Both the position numbers and the translations under genes were made by a program. 64,000 nt of DNA from Leishmania infantum JPCM5 (lineage: Eukaryota > Euglenozoa > Kinetoplastea > Trypanosomatida > Trypanosomatidae): NCBI RefSeq assembly GCF_000002875.2, contig NC_009415.2, positions 568,001 through 632,000 on the forward strand. Reading direction: 5' to 3'. The notes under the pieces were generated by a model. That model searched no databases. It had not been told where the DNA came from and saw nothing but the letters and a program-made list of their open reading frames with translations. Positions 32,532 through 42,868 of this stretch are shown here, piece after piece. Positions within the stretch are counted from its first letter, which is position 1. Each line of letters starts with the position of its first letter.

Positions 32532-34853
32532 TCATTCTCTGGCAATGCCCAGGGAGGCGAGCCATTCGCGGGTCGAGAGAATCATCATCGTAGCGTTGCC
32601 TTGAGCCTCTGCTGTGTAGACACTCAGGATTGGCCACTGGCCCCATGCAGCATCCATCGTGACCAGTCCTGCAGTCAGTACCAAGAACACCACTGCGGTG
32701 CGGATAAGCGCCCGTAGAAGGCTTCCCACGAGGACACGCGGCGCGTAGTAGAGCACGGCGAGAGTCACTCTCAGGAAAGCACTGTTACCAGCGGCACAGA
32801 GAATAGATGTGTGCAGCGAGTGGCTCGGCAGTTGGACCAGCAACGGACGACAGTAGAGCGACACCTGCACGGGAGAAGCAGACGGAGGCGGCAACGCCTT
32901 GTCCAAAGAGCCTGCAGTCGCCGGTGGTGCCTTGCGGCCATTCACACACGTCGACCTCTGATTCGAACATACCGGGAGTGTACTCGACTGGTCACATGAA
33001 AGCCACACCCTTTCTGTCTCCGAGTAGTTGAACATGTGCGTGACAGAGATGCTGAGGGCCATGGTCGGTGCACGCACTGGCGGCGCATCGGACTTCGCGG
33101 CCGTGCTATGTCTTTCTATGCGTTCTGAAGCGGCGGAGTGGTGTACTGCGTCGGCCTCTTCTTCCGTCTTCTCTCGTCTACGGACCAACTCCGAGGGACG
33201 CTGCCGCGTTGGGAGAGGGGCCACCTCCGCGGATAAGCTTTCCCGCACCCTTGATGCTGCCATGTTAGAAGGCGACCGCACACGGCCCCCCTGCTCGCAG
33301 GCAGACTTTGTGGCATCGGCCGTGGTTGCAGAGGCTCTCCGGTTCGCCCGCAAGTTCTCCGCGGACTGGCGGCGACCAGAGAAAAACCGCGGCTTTGGCT
33401 CTCCTGTAGTGACAAGTGCGCTGCCCCCCGTCGCCAAAGGCACGGCGTGGACGGCGATAGCCGCCATTGTCGGCTCCGTCGGTGCAGGCAGCTCTGCACC
33501 CTCCGCGTCGCGGCGGCAGGGTTCGTCGTCACTGTTCCGTACATTCGCGTCCTCGTCCAGCACCAGCACCGGTGGCATGAATGTGTGATCGAAGCCCGTT
33601 GCCGAAGCGTGGTCACCGCACCGGTGGGCACGCATGTCGTCCGTCGCTCCAACTGTGGGGCGCTGTGGCGAGAGCGGCGACGACGTCGTCGATGAGGGCC
33701 GGTGATCGAGAGCCCCCTGCATGGACTCTTTCGGGCTGATTGTCGTCCCATGCGCTGGCGGGACCTCGGAGGCCTGTGTGGCGGAAATGAAGTCACTGTA
33801 GGTGCCCAAATTGCGGTTATAGGCCGCTCTACTGCCGGCTGCAGAATGAGCAACCGACACTGCTGGCACGTATCGAGCGTCAGCGGAAGGCACTGGATTA
33901 GCGTCGCCCATGCTGTAGCCGAACGACTGCGACGCCGCAGTCATGTCAGGGCCGCCCCGTCTTGCGATACCAAGGGTATCTGTGGTGGTAAGTTTTGGCG
34001 AGGCTCGCTCAAGCAAGCCGGCCTCCTTCGTGGCTGCCGCCGATACAGCGGCACCATCACCGCGCAGTGGTGATGCACGGAGCGTATCCGCAGGCGACTC
34101 GCCAACGGCGTGGTCGTACCCCACACTGTAGGCAGCGCGAGCCACCGGCGTCGCACGCCGGAACGTATTTGACGCCGCCGGTGCAGCCGCGGTAGCGGAT
34201 GAAGACATCGCGGCAGCAAACATCGCAGCGCCAATACTCTGCTGCCCCGGCACATTGGGTTCAGCCTGTTTCCCAGTGTGAAAGCCAAATCTGTCAACGG
34301 GCTGTGCACCAGCAGTTGGTGCAGCCTTTCTCGCCTCAACGTCTAAGTGCCGCGCACAAGCGTCTTTAGGGAACATCCCTGATGCAGCCGCGCCGTTTCC
34401 CGCTAGGCTGTAATCGCCCAGCTCCTCGTCGTCGTTGTCATCCGCCTCTCTACAGTACTTCTCGGCGTGTGCGGGCTCAAAGTCATCACCTCCCTCACCA
34501 GCGTCCTCGGCATCCTCGTTGTCATCGGATTCCTCGTACACGCGCGCCGCGTAACCGCCCCGCGGCCCAGCACCGGTGTCGAAGCCGCCTAAGGCGAAGG
34601 TGAGAGGCAGCCGAGGTGGTGGACTCACATCGGTGCCAGCGCCTCTCTCGGCGTGGCCCTTTCCGTATGCGTCAGCACCTCCGTGCGGGTTCCAGCGTGC
34701 ACTGCCGTCGTCGTGGCTCTCACTCCGGGTGTCGGGCCGAGAACCATTTTGGCTGTTGTCGGTTGAAAGGTCCACAGCGTGGCTGTCGAAGAGGACCCTC
34801 GACACGGGACCGCCCGTGTAGCGGCTCCGGTTCTTCTGTGTTTTCGAGCGCAT
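32532..34853 (-). CDS. hypothetical protein with C-terminal hydrophobic segment(s), 773 aa
   Basis: The frame stays open to 35360, but that codon is GTG and the extra 169 codons read through a CA/TA microsatellite (THTHIYIYIYI), which is clearly leader. The first ATG after the predicted splice site is at 34853 (MRSKTQKNRSRY). Most of the protein is low complexity: an acidic patch of Asp/Glu near 85-125 (ESDDNEDAEDAGEGGDD), then Ala/Ser/Pro/Arg-rich sequence with Tyr-Gly-containing stretches (AYSVGYDHAVGES, QSFGYSMGDAN). Near the C-terminus an Arg-punctuated hydrophobic stretch (about 690-714) is followed by a likely membrane helix, RTAVVFLVLTAGLVTM (about 718-733), and a 40-residue tail. A tail-anchored or hairpin membrane protein is plausible. 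No family recognised. TGA at 32532-32534. Confidence 0.75.
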   Translation of the reverse strand: MRSKTQKNRSRYTGGPVSRVLFDSHAVDLSTDNSQNGSRPDTRSESHDDGSARWNPHGGADAYGKGHAERGAGTDVSPPPRLPLTFALGGFDTGAGPRGGYAARVYEESDDNEDAEDAGEGGDDFEPAHAEKYCREADDNDDEELGDYSLAGNGAAASGMFPKDACARHLDVEARKAAPTAGAQPVDRFGFHTGKQAEPNVPGQQSIGAAMFAAAMSSSATAAAPAASNTFRRATPVARAAYSVGYDHAVGESPADTLRASPLRGDGAAVSAAATKEAGLLERASPKLTTTDTLGIARRGGPDMTAASQSFGYSMGDANPVPSADARYVPAVSVAHSAAGSRAAYNRNLGTYSDFISATQASEVPPAHGTTISPKESMQGALDHRPSSTTSSPLSPQRPTVGATDDMRAHRCGDHASATGFDHTFMPPVLVLDEDANVRNSDDEPCRRDAEGAELPAPTEPTMAAIAVHAVPLATGGSALVTTGEPKPRFFSGRRQSAENLRANRRASATTADATKSACEQGGRVRSPSNMAASRVRESLSAEVAPLPTRQRPSELVRRREKTEEEADAVHHSAASERIERHSTAAKSDAPPVRAPTMALSISVTHMFNYSETERVWLSCDQSSTLPVCSNQRSTCVNGRKAPPATAGSLDKALPPPSASPVQVSLYCRPLLVQLPSHSLHTSILCAAGNSAFLRVTLAVLYYAPRVLVGSLLRALIRTAVVFLVLTAGLVTMDAAWGQWPILSVYTAEAQGNATMMILSTREWLASLGIARE

Positions 34854-35078
34854 CTGTGAGGTCTTTGAAGGCGAAGGTGAATCAGGGGAAAAGCTGGTGG
34901 TGGTCGGAGATCGCGATACGGCAGCGGCACTGCCACCAAAACTGAAGCCGGGGCCTGTCGCGCAAACTACCGAACCACGTGCGCGCAGGATGATGCGTGC
35001 CCTTGTGCCTCTTTTGTTTTTCGCTTGCTTCACCACCCACAGAACGCTGCGATCGGCGAACGCGCGTGTGTATGTGCG

Positions 35079-35107
35079 TATATATATATATATATGTGTG
35101 TGTGTGT
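35079..35107. repeat. composite (TA)n(TG)n microsatellite
   Basis: Same architecture as 14165-14195. It falls inside the predicted leader of the 773-aa gene, so it would be transcribed as CA then UA repeats. Confidence 0.93.
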
Positions 35108-35126
35108 AAAGATGCACAAGCCACCA

Positions 35127-35215
35127 CTCGCAGAGATCCACGTGGGCACAACGAGGAAGACGAATCAAGAAAACAACAAAGGCCAAGGCGCGCACAAAAA
35201 AAAAAGAAAGCAAAG
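35127..35215 (-). promoter_or_regulatory. predicted trans-splice acceptor for the 32532-34853 gene
   Basis: T-rich tracts on minus (35215-35190, and another at about 35180-35150) precede the first AG at 35128-35127. No AUG is found between it and 34853. Confidence 0.4.
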
Positions 35216-36155
35216 AAAGGCGTCTTGTTCTGTTTCCAGGTATGCGGAGAGTCTGTATGGCAGCGATGTCTACGCGTGGTTGCTGCCTATGCCGTGTCGC
35301 CGTCGCTTCCCGCGTGCACGTGGTGTTGATGAGACGTAGAAAGGGAAAAGATCGCTCCACACCATAATAAATCGGCCGTCCGTTGTGTGGCCTGGTGGTG
35401 CTTCCTCAAGGAGAGACAGCTGCTCTCACTGTGTGGTCCTGCTGAATGGGCTTGGGGTGGGAGATGGGGTTAGGAGGTGAAGCTTAGAGAAGATCCAACG
35501 GAAACCACAAAACACAAAAGCGGAGTGAAGAACAACTAGAAAAGAGAGAGAAGCTCTTGAGATGTCGCGCAGGCAACCATGAAGACTCTGCGCTACACCG
35601 TCACCGTCTGAGGTGAGGCGGTGCGATGGTTTACCGTTTTTGTGGTTAGTTCGAACTCCTATTACATACGATAGGGAGGAATAGCGTGCGTGGCGGGGAG
35701 TTGGTGAGCGAGTCGGCAAAGAGGCGTGGATGGCCCGCAACGGCGTGACTCCACGTTTTTCATTGCGGTGGAAGACGCCACAGATTGACCAGCAGAAGAA
35801 GGTGAACGATCAGCAGGCCGAGTCAGTACAAGAGGCGATGAGAGACAAGCAGCGACGGGCTGCCAGAAGTCTACCCAGTAGGCCTTGCCAAGGGGTCAAG
35901 CTGCATTAGCTGCTTCGCAGCACTGCAGCACGTGAGGTCCTCTGTGTTCGGCATTGGAACGCGCGCACACGCACGTGGCGACATCACCCAAGCAGGCATG
36001 ACAGAGTCAGAGGACAGCGACGTCTCGTGCACGAGAGAGAGAGAAGCGTTCATCAATGGAAGGTATATATATATATATGTCTATATACGTTTTTGTCTCT
36101 GTGAGAACGCTCCAAAGAAGTGCGCCGCAAGTGAAAGCGTCGACACCTTGAGCGG

Positions 36156-36222
36156 CACACGCACAAACACGCACACGCACACGCACACGCACACACACAC
36201 ACACGCACAGAGAGAGAGAGAA
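36156..36222. repeat. CA-rich / GA-rich simple repeat
   Basis: Interrupted CACGCACA units pass into a CA run and then a GA run. Confidence 0.85.
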
Positions 36223-36382
36223 AGGGCTGATGGCATCGCCTTGCTACTTTATTCGCCATCTCCCTGCGCCAAAGGCAAGACTTCCGTCGGGTACTCACAG
36301 TGCTCTGTACTGCCGAGGGACGCGCGGGCAGCGGCGTCCTCCGCCAGCAGTGCAGAGAAGGTGCTCGCCAACGCACTACCCG

Positions 36383-38568
36383 TTAAACGAAGCGCTGAGC
36401 ATGTGCAGCTTCTAGCTGCGGAAGATACCACACGCAGCAAGGGTGGGGGGTCTTCGACCTAAGGTGAAGCAGCTTGCGGAGGCGCGGCGAGAGCCACTGA
36501 CGGTGATACGGATAAATCACAGATGCGCCCTCCCTCTGCAGCAGGAGGGAGTGGACAGCGGCGCCGCTTCCATCGTCAGGAAGGAGGTGGCTTCCATCGA
36601 GGGCACGCACCGCAGTAGAGGCCAACTCTGACGATGCACATTGCCCAGGAAGTGCATCTGCCAGCGCGGGGCCGCGTGAGAGCTGCGGTAACGGAAGGCA
36701 CTCGAATGGCAGTGGTGCGTTGGGCGAGGCGACAGACTCCCCAGCGACCAAAGCATGCGTCCGATCTACCGTTATCTGCGTCGGCGGGTTCCCTCTCTGA
36801 CGAGTAACTTGAGAAACTACGAGCAGAGGCCACGCGCTGGTGTTCTTTACACCGGGATATGCTGCGTTGCTGCGTGCCCCGGTACAGACAAAAGCAGTCG
36901 GCAAAACTGGAAGCGCTTCGGGAGAACAACTCCCGCGCTGCGCGACAGAGAGCGGTCGCGGAAACGACAACGGTGACGAGGCTGTCGAGGTAGGAGTCTG
37001 CCGCCCACCATCTGTCGGTATCGCCTGGGTAGACTGAGGCGCGAGTAATGTGCTAGGGTTGTTCTCACTGCGAGCGGTGGCACGGTCATGACTAACCGAC
37101 TCTGAAAGGGTCGTTACCATCACCACTTCGGAAGTTGGTTTCGCCGCGTCACTTCTCTCTCTCGAGAGTAGCCGTCATCCATGTGGATTTTCTCGCATCC
37201 CGGTTAGCCGTATCCTCAGAAAGGTCGCCAAGGTGCATTGTACCCTGCATGAAATCGACTGGAGAGATCACAGACGGCAAGCGGAAGAAACAGAAGCCGT
37301 CGCACATCCCCACAGGGCTTCGAGGAGGCTGGTTAGTGCTGCGCGGCCACGGCGGTGCAGCATTCACGCGTTTGGATAACTCATTCGCTTCATCAAAATC
37401 AGGTGCTGGGCAGAGACTGTGCAACGGAGGAGGTCTTCGCGCTGCTGCACAGAAACGCCTCACTGGGGCTCCCGCTTGAGCACATACACGTGCGCCCACA
37501 TCACCTCGACTGAGCGCCAGCAGACACTAATGATGCCCTTGAAAGAAAAAAGGGGCCGCTGCGCTTGTGTTGTGTGCAAAAGACTTGTCAGAAGTGGTCT
37601 CATGCGGCGCGCAGATGTCCCGCTGCACAGGCTAGACTGCGCTCGTTTCAGACCCCCGTGCACCGCCGTCTGTTTGGTGTCGACAGACAGTCGGCCGGCG
37701 ACACTCCATTGTCGGCTATTGTTGTCAGGGATGTTACCAGCTTCAGGGAGCTAAGCAAGTGTGTGGACTTCTCACCAGTCATGGCACCCAGCAGGCCGAG
37801 CATGCTTCTATGAGCGCCTCCCTCGGACGGCGCCGGTGGATTAGCGGCGCGCGCCTGCCAGCTCACCGCCAGACGTGCGTGTGCGGCTCTCGTGCTGCCG
37901 TGCTTATTTCGGTCGATCCTGCAGCATGGAACGATCCACTTCGAAAAGCGATCCGGTAGAGAGCGCGTGCCGCGTACACGTGAAAGGAGCACGGCAGAAG
38001 CCTCAATTCACATCCTGCCCCGATGCAACGTCCAGCGCGAGTACGCAGCGAAGTGAGTGCGAGAACGGCGGTACGGCAGAGTCGCCGCCTCTAGCCTGCA
38101 ATACGCAAATGGATGATTGCGATGACAGCGGTGCTGGCAGTGGCTCAGAAGGCTTGTGGCCCCGTTGATCTGCATGACCTAATCCGACAGCTGCTCCATC
38201 ACCTGTCTGCCATGCAGCGCGACGACTAAGGGCGCCGAGAGGTGCACTGCTAGGCACCCCATCAGAAGAGGAGGAACGAAAAGAGAGCAGGTCACGCCTG
38301 CGCGGTGACGGAGAGATGCAGCAAGGTCAGCAAGTGTGTCTATGCACAGACGCATCGTTGCTCGCCGCCGGTGAGCGTGCCCGCGTGCGCATACGCGCCC
38401 CACTCCGCCACATCCAAAGATCAGCACAAGCGAAGAAGACGGAGAAGGGGGACGTGAAAGTTCCACAAGTGATGAGCAGAAAGTGATGCATGCATTCCGC
38501 GGAGCAGCGCCCACTTCAAAGCCGTGGGAGCTCGTAGCCTGCACTCGGTCGTCTCCTACGTCGAACAC
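36383..38568 (-). pseudogene. possible decayed gene, multiple frameshifts
   Basis: No intact gene, but the minus strand carries a chain of protein-like segments that hand over from frame to frame. Examples in transcription order: about 38568-38179 (FDVGDDRVQATSSHGFEVG and later TLADLAASLRHRAG), about 37830-37660 (MLGLLGAMTGEKSTHLLSS), about 37660-37460 (PLFSFKGIISVCWRSVEVM), about 37420-37150 (CPAPDFDEANELSKRV and FRLPSVISPVDFMQG), and about 36720-36530 (MHFLGNVHRQSWPLL). Each is closed by a stop or continued in another register. Codon use in these pieces looks coding-like, unlike the surrounding purine tracts. I do not recognise the family, and it may be more than one remnant. Boundaries are those of the open segments, not of the original gene. 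Confidence 0.35.
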
Positions 38569-39277
38569 GGCCGATCAAGTGTTTTCTGGCGCGTTCGAAG
38601 ACTCGCGTGTAAAGCGGCTTCCGGCAAAAACGAAGTCGCCTTCCGTACAAGGCACCGGGCAGCACCACCCAGCAGCAATGCATCCCACGAAGGGGAGGCA
38701 CCGCAAGAGCCACCCCTCTATCCCCTCCCTCCGACACGACGCTCGGCACGACTTCACCCAGATAGAGAGCACAAAACCCATGTGCCCGGACGCCATTGAG
38801 AGCTGTTAAAGATGCGGTGCCGTTGAAACACACGTCATCCACCAGAACGGCACAGCGATACATACGCAAGCACGTCCTTCTTTGAAGAAGCAAATAAAAG
38901 GCACAAACGTCAACGCGACAAGCCGGGAAATCAACGGAGAAAAGAAGCGGCTGCGCCGGACACGCTGCAAATACACAACGCTGAAAGCACGAGAAGACAC
39001 GAACGAGGACGACGCCCACAACAGACACATGCGCGTACACACACACGCACAGAGACACACCACCTCGTCCACAGGAGCCTGAAGACACGAAAAGGCCCGG
39101 AAGCACAACACTGTATTTGCGCGTCTGGTAAACGCAAGCAAGCCGCAGGCCCACAGAGAGCACGCCATCTTCACAAGAACTCAGCCCGCGCTCCGCCCGC
39201 AGGCACATTCATGCAGAAGACCAGCATCGCATCGCGTCACGTCAATGAGCACCACAATGAAACTTCCTCCGCATCCG

Positions 39278-40219
39278 CGTGCCCATTTCACCACGAGCAC
39301 GCCAGCAGACATACGCGCACAGCCACACCTCTCTCCTGCCCCTGCCGCGCCACGGCTGCATCCGGGCCCTCTAGCGCGAGCCGTCATGCCGTCGAGGCGG
39401 GCCGTGCGTCTCACGGGCTCCTCCTGTCCCTCCTCGGCCCTCTTCCTCGCACACCCGCTGCGCCACCGGCGCAACACCGGCTCGGCCGGACCGCGCGCCT
39501 CCATCCACGCCGTCCACGTCCACGGTCCTGCTCCAGGGCGGAGGCGGTGGCGTCGGTCGCGCGGGCAGCAGGGGGTCGGCTATGCGCACGGACGCCGGAC
39601 CAGCCCGAGGAGGAAGCTGGCCAGCTGCACGCCACGGCCCTCGCAGGCCACGCGCGCTCTGCCTGTGCGCCACGCTTCGCCCTCAGTCGCCTCGTGCCGC
39701 GGCACTCCACATCGGCGCCCACAGGACTCGGTCGCGCCATGCACCGTGCCAGCTCCGCTTCACAGTGCCTGTGCACAGCAGCAGCGCCTCTGCACCTTGG
39801 CGCACGCCTCACAACGCCGCTGCCCGGGGGAGGGGGGTCGCTGCCCGCATCGTCCATCTCCATCGATGCCACCTCGGGCGTCGATGAATCGCCTGCCCGC
39901 ATGTGCCGCGGCAGGCGAGATGTTCGTCGGAGTCCATGGCCGCAGGGGCACGACGCCCGCTCCGGACTCTGCACGCCTTTCACACGAGTCGGTGTTTCCG
40001 TAGTTGTCGAGCCGCCGACACCATGCCTAGTGAGCGGGCACAAACGTCAGCATCACCGCACGTCTCTTTGGCACAGCGCCAGCCCAGGTCTGTCCGCCAA
40101 CGGCAAGAGTCCGCAGCCGTACCCGAGGGCAGGCTGCAGGTTGCCTGGCCTCCCCCCTCTCCTCCCCCCACGGCGTGTGAGGCGCGGGGACCTCGATGCC
40201 ACACATGAAGGTGGCCGGC
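39278..40219. repeat. 0.94-kb GC-rich direct repeat, copy 1
   Basis: Nearly identical to 55785-56711 (927 bp without length change, three differences seen by eye from 39293 to 40219). The first 743 bp are nearly identical to 41934-42676, with about four differences. It lies about 430 bp downstream, in transcription direction, of the zinc-finger gene. Long frames exist on both strands through it (for example 210 aa on minus and 252 aa on plus), but the substitutions do not favour one frame and no domain is seen. I treat it as a non-coding repeat. Confidence 0.95.
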
Positions 40220-40650
40220 GGGCAATAGAGCCGCCAGTAAACAAAATAAAAACAAGAAAGACCCCCAAACGAGGAAGCAACATCGAGAGCAGCAGCATCG
40301 AAGCGAGGGGAGGACGGGGCAGGCGGGACGTCAAACAAACCGAAGTCGGACGGCACAGAGGAGCCCACCCACCCACACCCTCCTACTCCAAAGAAAATGA
40401 AATAAAAAGGGGGAAGTGGGGCAGGCCGCGGGGTCAACGGGCAGCAAGACGCCTTGTACGAGAACGGCAAAAGCGGCGGAGGAGGCAAGCAGCTCACAGA
40501 AGACGCGCACACGACAGCACACAAGGCGGTTATGGCACATCACAAAGAAGCATAGGCGAGGCCGACTTCGTGCGGGCACGCAGCGTGAAGGGCGCGTGCC
40601 TCTGCACCGGTGAAGATTGTCGCGGGCGACCTGCTTTTACGGCACTATGT

Positions 40651-41031
40651 CTAGCGCTTTCCCGGCGGGTTGTCGTCGTCGAGCTTCGTGCCGACAGCCA
40701 AGTGAGTCACCTTAACGCCCGACGAGTTGACAGTGGGTGGGCGGTCAATGTAAACGCATTGTTTTGGCGGGGCCTGCGGTCCGGTGTGACCCTCGCGAAT
40801 ACTAGCCGGGATAGACATCACAGTCCGGCATCGCGGGCACATGGCAAGGCTGGTGTTCTGCGGCAGGATGAGGATGCAGCGGCAGCACACGCACGTCACA
40901 CTGAACTGCTGAACTGGCGTCACGGCTGCGCACATCGGGCACCGCACCGAGGGGGCACCGATGGGGTAGGCAAGCGTAACATGGCACTGCTGGCAGGTGA
41001 TCTGCCCTGTCGACTGAGGGGAGTGCGGCAT
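40651..41031 (-). CDS. LSD1-type zinc-finger protein, 126 aa
   Basis: Small Cys-rich protein. The first finger, C13-x2-C16 ... C31-x2-C34, contains the LSD1 core YPIGAPSVRC, matching the CxxC-YPxGAxSVxC consensus of plant LSD1/LOL zinc fingers. A second finger uses C47/C50 and C65/C68 (QNTSLAMCPRC). The C-terminal third (PPTVNSSGVKVTHLAVGTKL) is conserved-looking and ends basic. The frame extends to 41040 only by a TTG; the ATG at 41031 is the first AUG after the predicted splice site, and the stop is TAG at 40651-40653. In plants such proteins regulate cell death and transcription. The role in a protist is unknown; the fold is probably a protein-interaction finger. The gene lies between two direct repeats (copies 1 and 2), and a frame on the opposite strand is a shadow. 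Confidence 0.9.
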   Translation of the reverse strand: MPHSPQSTGQITCQQCHVTLAYPIGAPSVRCPMCAAVTPVQQFSVTCVCCRCILILPQNTSLAMCPRCRTVMSIPASIREGHTGPQAPPKQCVYIDRPPTVNSSGVKVTHLAVGTKLDDDNPPGKR

Positions 41032-41181
41032 CGTACACAACCAGCGAAGGGAAATAAAACCGAAAGCGCCCGATCCTCTCGCGTATCAGAGGCACTCTCC
41101 TTCGGCAGCGCTCCGCGTGTTACCAGACGCGCGCTGCGGGCAACCGCACGGAATCAGGAGGACAGATGAAGTGAGGCAAAC

Positions 41182-41215
41182 CTAAAAGATGGAAAAATAA
41201 AAATAAAAGCAAGCC
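41182..41215 (-). promoter_or_regulatory. predicted trans-splice acceptor for the zinc-finger gene
   Basis: Minus-strand TTTTATTTTTATTTTTCCATCTTTTAG with the AG at 41183-41182 is a textbook polypyrimidine/AG arrangement. The leader of about 150 nt has no AUG. Confidence 0.6.
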
Positions 41216-41933
41216 AGCGACTGAGGGAGATCGTGGGCACCGCCTCCGCAGGTATGTGTCAGATCACGCAGAGCGAGCAGCAAGAACAGCTATCATGATG
41301 ATACGATTGAGAAAGCAAACCAGCAATAAAGAAAGGGGGTGCAAGGCGAGGATATTAAAAGACGGAAGACGCGCAGCCCTGCTGTAAAGCATACACAGAG
41401 AAGCGCACCAAGACATCGGCGTCCGCTCCACCATCCAGCACGCTACACCGCAAAACGGGAAAAGGCGCACGAACCGCAGGTTTCTCTCTGCAGACTGAGG
41501 CACCGACGCAGCCTCATCAACGAGTCCACCTGAGGCTCACGAATAGCACCCCTTCAAAGAGGCCACACCGCACAGATCTCGCCTTAGTGGACAGGCAACG
41601 CTTGCCTGCCCGCCTCCTTCAAGGCCGCTAGGGCACTGCCGATAGCCCTTCCCTTTTCGAGTTCAACACAAAACAGATTACGTAAGCGTTTCAGGGGAAG
41701 AAACGAGGAGAACAATACACAGCTTAAGGGACACGCTCGAATACGGGAATCCCATTTATGGACGTCCCAGCGGCACAATTCAAAGGACACACTAGGGTAC
41801 ATCAACCAGCACTTGTTTGTGTGACACCGCCCCACTCCGCGAGAGCCGCGCACTGAGACAAACCTCCTCCGAAATCCCTGAGACTGCGCGTAGCTTATTA
41901 TGACAGCCAGCTTAACCAAAGCGTTTTTGCCCA
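41216..41933. other. spacer upstream of the zinc-finger gene
   Basis: About 0.7 kb. A minus frame at 41584 upward ends with a coding-like stretch (VELEKGRAIGSALAALKEAG) but has no ATG and runs into the repeat. It could be a gene fragment; I see nothing else. Confidence 0.45.
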
Positions 41934-42676
41934 CGTGCCCATTTGACCACGAGCACGCCAGCAGACATACGCGCACAGCCACACCTCTCTCCTGCCCCTG
42001 CCGCGCCACGGTTGCATCCGGGCCCTCTAGCGCGAGCCGTCATGCCGTCGAGGCGGGCCGTGCGTCTCACGGGCTCCTCCTGTCCCTCCTCGGCCCTCTT
42101 CCTCGCACACCCGCTGCGCCACCGGCGCAACACCGGCTCGGCCGGACCGCGCGCCTCCATCCACGCCGTCCACGTCCACGGTCCTGCTCCAGGGCGGAGG
42201 CGGTGGCGTCGGTCGCGCGGGCAGCAGGGGGTCGGCTATGCGCACGGACGCCGGGCCAGCCCGAGGAGGAAGCTGGCCAGCTGCACGCCACGGCCCTCGC
42301 AGGCCACGCGCGCTCTGCCTGTGCGCCACGCTTCGCCCTCAGTCGCCTCGTGCCGCGGCACTCCACATCGGCGCCCACAGGACTCGGTCGCGCCATGCAC
42401 CGTGCCAGCTCCGCTTCACAGTGCCTGTGCACAGCAGCAGCGCCTCTGCACCTTGGCGCACGCCTCACAACGCCGCTGCCCGGGGAAGGGGGGTCGCTGC
42501 CCGCATCGTCCATCTCCATCGATGCCACCTCGGGCGTCGATGAATCGCCTGCCCGCATGTGCCGCGGCAGGCGAGATGTTCGTCGGAGTCCATGGCCGCA
42601 GGGGCACGACGCCCGCTCCGGACTCTGCACGCCTTTCACACGAGTCGGTGTTTCCGTAGTTGTCGAGCCGCCGACA
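41934..42676. repeat. GC-rich direct repeat, copy 2 (743 bp, shorter)
   Basis: Same orientation as copies 1 and 3, and ends abruptly where they continue for about 200 bp more. Spacing to copy 1 is 2656 bp and to copy 3 is 13836 bp (aligned positions). Confidence 0.95.
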
Positions 42677-42844
42677 TGCATGTGCCTACGCACAAAAAGA
42701 TGGCCTAGCTTGCCGCGCAGAAGGTGCTCTCCGGGCGCCCACAAACGCCTCACGGGAAGGAGGACGGGGAGGACAGACGTAGCGGTAAAACTAAAAAGAA
42801 ACGAACACGTGCTTTAGCGAACACTCCACCTCACTGCCCATGGA

Positions 42845-42868
42845 TGTGTGTGTGTGTGTGTGTGTGTA
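42845..42868. repeat. (TG)12 microsatellite
   Basis: Perfect TG run between repeat copy 2 and the SIDER-like element. Confidence 0.93.

Larger units (their letters stand above)
34854..36382. other. leader of the 773-aa gene and upstream spacer
   Basis: Contains the composite microsatellite at 35079-35107, an A-run near 35197-35206, a TA run at 36064-36078 and a CA/GA-rich tract at 36156-36222. No gene seen. Confidence 0.6.

Noticed and set aside
34854..35360. 169-codon N-terminal extension of the 773-aa protein
   Set aside because: No ATG; it reads through a CA/TA microsatellite and beyond the predicted splice site.
39411..40043. 210-aa minus frame repeated in all three direct-repeat copies
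   Set aside because: Kept in each copy only because the DNA is nearly identical. Substitutions alter residues freely (Gly/Arg, Glu/Lys), the sequence is Arg/Ala/Pro-rich without a fold, and it is interrupted differently at the copy ends.
39211..41169. 652-aa open frame on plus over repeat copy 1 and the zinc-finger gene
   Set aside because: Antisense to a well-supported gene. It runs through the GC-rich repeat, where several frames stay open, shows no domain-like sequence and opposes the direction of every other gene.
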